Shown piece after piece: positions 62,329-64,000 of a DNA stretch of 64,000 nucleotides. The notes beneath the pieces were generated by a model. It did no database searches, had not been told where the DNA came from, and saw only the letters and a list, made by a program, of their open reading frames with translations. The position numbers and the translations under genes were made by a program. Position 1 is the first letter of the stretch, and each line of letters opens with the position of its first letter. The DNA is from Streptomyces pseudovenezuelae (GTDB lineage: Bacteria > Actinomycetota > Actinomycetes > Streptomycetales > Streptomycetaceae), in assembly GCF_029892565.1 (NCBI RefSeq), contig NZ_JARXVH010000001.1, positions 248,001-312,000 of the forward strand. The letters are read 5' to 3'.

Positions 62329-63861
62329 ATGCACGTTCACGACGGCGCGCGCCGCTCCGGCTCAACGCGCGTCACCCTGCTCACCGAAGGCACCTACCCG
62401 CACAGTCACGGCGGGGTGAGTGTCTGGTGCGACCAGCTCGTCACCGGCATGCCCGACCTCGACTTCGAGGTCGTCGCCGTCACCGGCACCGGACGCGAAC
62501 CCCTGGTGTGGGACATCCCGGACCACGTCTCGCGCGTGGTCTCCGTCCCCATGTGGGGTCCGGCGCCCGACGGCCGCCCGCCGCGCGGCAGGAGCCGCAA
62601 CCAACTCGCCGCCGCCTACGAGCAGTTCCTGACGGCGCTGCTCGACCCCCGGGCCGAGCACGGCTTCGCCGCCGCCCTGTACACGATGGCGCGGGCCGCG
62701 GCGGACGGCACGCTGAGCCCGTTCCTGCGCGGCGACCGGGCGATCGGCGTGCTGACGGCGGTGTGGAACCGCCCGGGCCTGGCCGTACGGGAGGCCCGGC
62801 CGAGCCTGCACGACGCGATCACCGCGACCGCCCTGCTGGAGCACGCCCTGCGTCCGCTGGCCACGCCGCTGCCCGAGGACGGGGTGGCGCACGCGGTCAG
62901 CGGCGGGGTGGCCGCGCTGCCGGGGCTCGCCGCGCTCGAACGGCACGGCGTACCCCTGCTGTTGACCGAGCACGGCGTGTATCTGCGCGAGCGCTACCTC
63001 GGTTATCGCACCGCCCCCTACCGCTGGCCCGTGAAGGCCGTCGTGCTGGGCTTCTTCCGGCTGCTGGCCGAGGAAACGTACCGGCGGGCGGCCCTGATCA
63101 CCCCGGGCAACCGCTACAACCGGCTGTGGGAGGAACAGGGCGGCGCGGACCCCGGATCGATACGCACCGTGTACAACGGCGTCGACCCGGGCGCCTTCCC
63201 GATGGCCGGTCCCGAGCCGGAGCGGCCCACCCTCAGCTGGGCCGGCCGGGTCGACCCGATCAAGGACCTGGAGACGCTCATCCGCGCCTTCGCGCTCGTG
63301 CGGGGTCAACTCCCGGACGCCGCACTGCGGTTGTTCGGCGGCACCCCGCGCGGCGGCGAGGCCTACCGGGAGCGGTGCGAGGCGCTGGCCGCCGAGTTGG
63401 GGCACGGCCACGCGGTCACCTTCGAGGGCCGGGTCGAGGACATCAAGGACGCCTACGCGGCCGGGAACGTCGTGATGCTCTCCAGCATCAGCGAGGGCTT
63501 CCCCTTCACCCTGATAGAGGCCATGTCGTGCGGGCGGGCGACCGTCTCGACGGACGTCGGCGGGGTGCGCGAGGCCGTCGGGGACACCGGCCTGGTCGTG
63601 CCGCCGCGCGACCCGGCCCGGATGGCCGCCGCCGCGCTGGAGCTGCTGGCCGACCGGGACCGCCGCCGCACGATGGGCGAGGCGGCCCGGCTGCGCGTGA
63701 TCGAGCAGTTCACCCTGCGCCAGACCGTCGACACCTTCCGCTCGATCTATCTGGAGCTGTCGGCACTGGGCCGGATGTGGACGCCCGACACCGCCGTGGA
63801 ACTCGCCGAAGCGGGCGGGGACGACTCGGTGTCGTCGAGAACCGGGAGCATGGCCGGATGA
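62329..63861 (+). CDS. PelF-like GT4 glycosyltransferase
   Basis: A 510-residue cytosolic transferase with GT-B fold. The start VTLLTEGTYPHSHGGVSVWCDQLVTGMP is the PelF pattern. There is a middle insertion (LLDPRAEHGFAAALYTMARAA) and LLLTEHGVYLRERYLGY, then the GT4 donor site SWAGRVDPIKDLETLIRAF and the E-x7-E motif in ISEGFPFTLIEAMSCG (about residues 388-396). PelF uses a UDP-sugar to build the Pel exopolysaccharide. Its stop overlaps the next gene by 4 nt (ATGA), showing an operon that runs beyond the window. Confidence 0.82.
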   Translation: MHVHDGARRSGSTRVTLLTEGTYPHSHGGVSVWCDQLVTGMPDLDFEVVAVTGTGREPLVWDIPDHVSRVVSVPMWGPAPDGRPPRGRSRNQLAAAYEQFLTALLDPRAEHGFAAALYTMARAAADGTLSPFLRGDRAIGVLTAVWNRPGLAVREARPSLHDAITATALLEHALRPLATPLPEDGVAHAVSGGVAALPGLAALERHGVPLLLTEHGVYLRERYLGYRTAPYRWPVKAVVLGFFRLLAEETYRRAALITPGNRYNRLWEEQGGADPGSIRTVYNGVDPGAFPMAGPEPERPTLSWAGRVDPIKDLETLIRAFALVRGQLPDAALRLFGGTPRGGEAYRERCEALAAELGHGHAVTFEGRVEDIKDAYAAGNVVMLSSISEGFPFTLIEAMSCGRATVSTDVGGVREAVGDTGLVVPPRDPARMAAAALELLADRDRRRTMGEAARLRVIEQFTLRQTVDTFRSIYLELSALGRMWTPDTAVELAEAGGDDSVSSRTGSMAG

Positions 63862-64000
63862 GCGGGCCCATGGCGCTCGAACCGGGCGGCGCGGAAGGCG
63901 ACACGCTCTCCCTCCGGCTGGCCGAGGACCGCTCACGCCGCGGGCGGCTCGGCGACGACCGCACCCTGGCGCTGCGCCAGCCGCACTGGGGCGCTGACCA
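63858..64000 (+). CDS. Partial gene downstream of the PelF-like gene, cut by the window end
   Basis: An open frame of 47 codons from the ATG at 63858 to the window edge, starting MSGPMALEPGGAEGDTLSLR and rich in Arg, Leu and Asp. The ATGA overlap with the upstream gene and lack of stops support it. The visible part is too short to name. In Pel-type loci a PelD-, PelE- or PelG-like membrane component would be expected nearby. Confidence 0.6.
   Translation, partial: MSGPMALEPGGAEGDTLSLRLAEDRSRRGRLGDDRTLALRQPHWGAD

Noticed and set aside
59975..62365. A long minus-strand frame opposite the CE18-like gene
   Set aside because: Antisense shadow with low-complexity Gly/Arg/Val composition and no credible ribosome-binding site.

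Overview
The window is chromosomal DNA of a Streptomyces, probably from an accessory-rich chromosome arm. It has very high GC, third-position-GC coding, many GTG and TTG starts, and genus markers: a SsgA-like sporulation protein, a WhiB-like protein, a small two-domain laccase, a pcaV-pcaIJFHGBL cluster, and rare TTA (bldA-type) leucine codons in just two genes. From memory the gene order resembles the S. coelicolor SCO6690-SCO6732 region; I could not check this by alignment. No rRNA, tRNA, CRISPR array, prophage or replication origin was seen.

Layout. 0.1-2.6 kb: IclR regulator and a benzoylformate decarboxylase with a TTA codon. 2.6-3.1 kb: a repeat-rich spacer. 3.1-8.9 kb: an acyl-CoA operon on the minus strand (CoA-transferase, acyl-CoA dehydrogenase, thiolase, FadB) behind a clear promoter and palindromic operator. 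9.0-10.7 kb: YjbR-type protein and a saccharopine-dehydrogenase-like reductase. 10.7-14.1 kb: an IS630-type transposon bounded by 21-bp perfect inverted repeats and TA duplications, carrying a hypothetical gene, an SDR-ABM fusion gene and a MarR gene with three identical operator boxes. 14.1-19.1 kb: small membrane protein, endonuclease V, BNR-repeat secreted protein, SsgD-like protein, SGNH hydrolase, GOLPH3-like protein. 19.1-27.7 kb: ABC-F protein with a long leader, dimethylarginine hydrolase, acyl-ACP desaturase behind a triple operator, WhiB-like protein, VOC protein, LacI regulator, a hypothetical protein and an ornithine-cyclodeaminase-like enzyme.

27.7-33.6 kb holds a secreted redox cluster: a small laccase divergent from a ThuA/PQQ-type sugar dehydrogenase (TTA at codon 3), which is coupled by a 1-nt overlap to a cupredoxin/Ig-repeat/3-keto-glycoside-hydrolase-like protein. 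33.6-37.4 kb: split NHEJ-type polymerase and ligase genes, and an LRV-repeat protein with a Cys/His insert. 37.6-45.7 kb: DUF3048 lipoprotein, PcaV regulator and the complete protocatechuate branch of the beta-ketoadipate pathway (pcaIJFHGBL), down to succinyl-CoA and acetyl-CoA. 45.8-53.1 kb: SDR, AAA/TPR ATPase without an HTH, MHS-type transporter with AnmK, DUF2510 protein. 53.2-58.8 kb: TetR with a nested palindromic operator, PAP2 phosphatase and DMT transporter, scramblase-like protein, phospholipase C. 59.1-64 kb: a small secreted protein and then a locus that looks like exopolysaccharide synthesis, with a CE18/Agd3-like secreted deacetylase, a PelF-like GT4 glycosyltransferase and a third gene cut by the window end.

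The most interesting parts are the possible Pel/galactosaminoglycan-like locus at the right end, the copper/PQQ/keto-sugar cluster under possible bldA control, the passenger-carrying IS630 transposon, and several unusually clean multi-copy operators.
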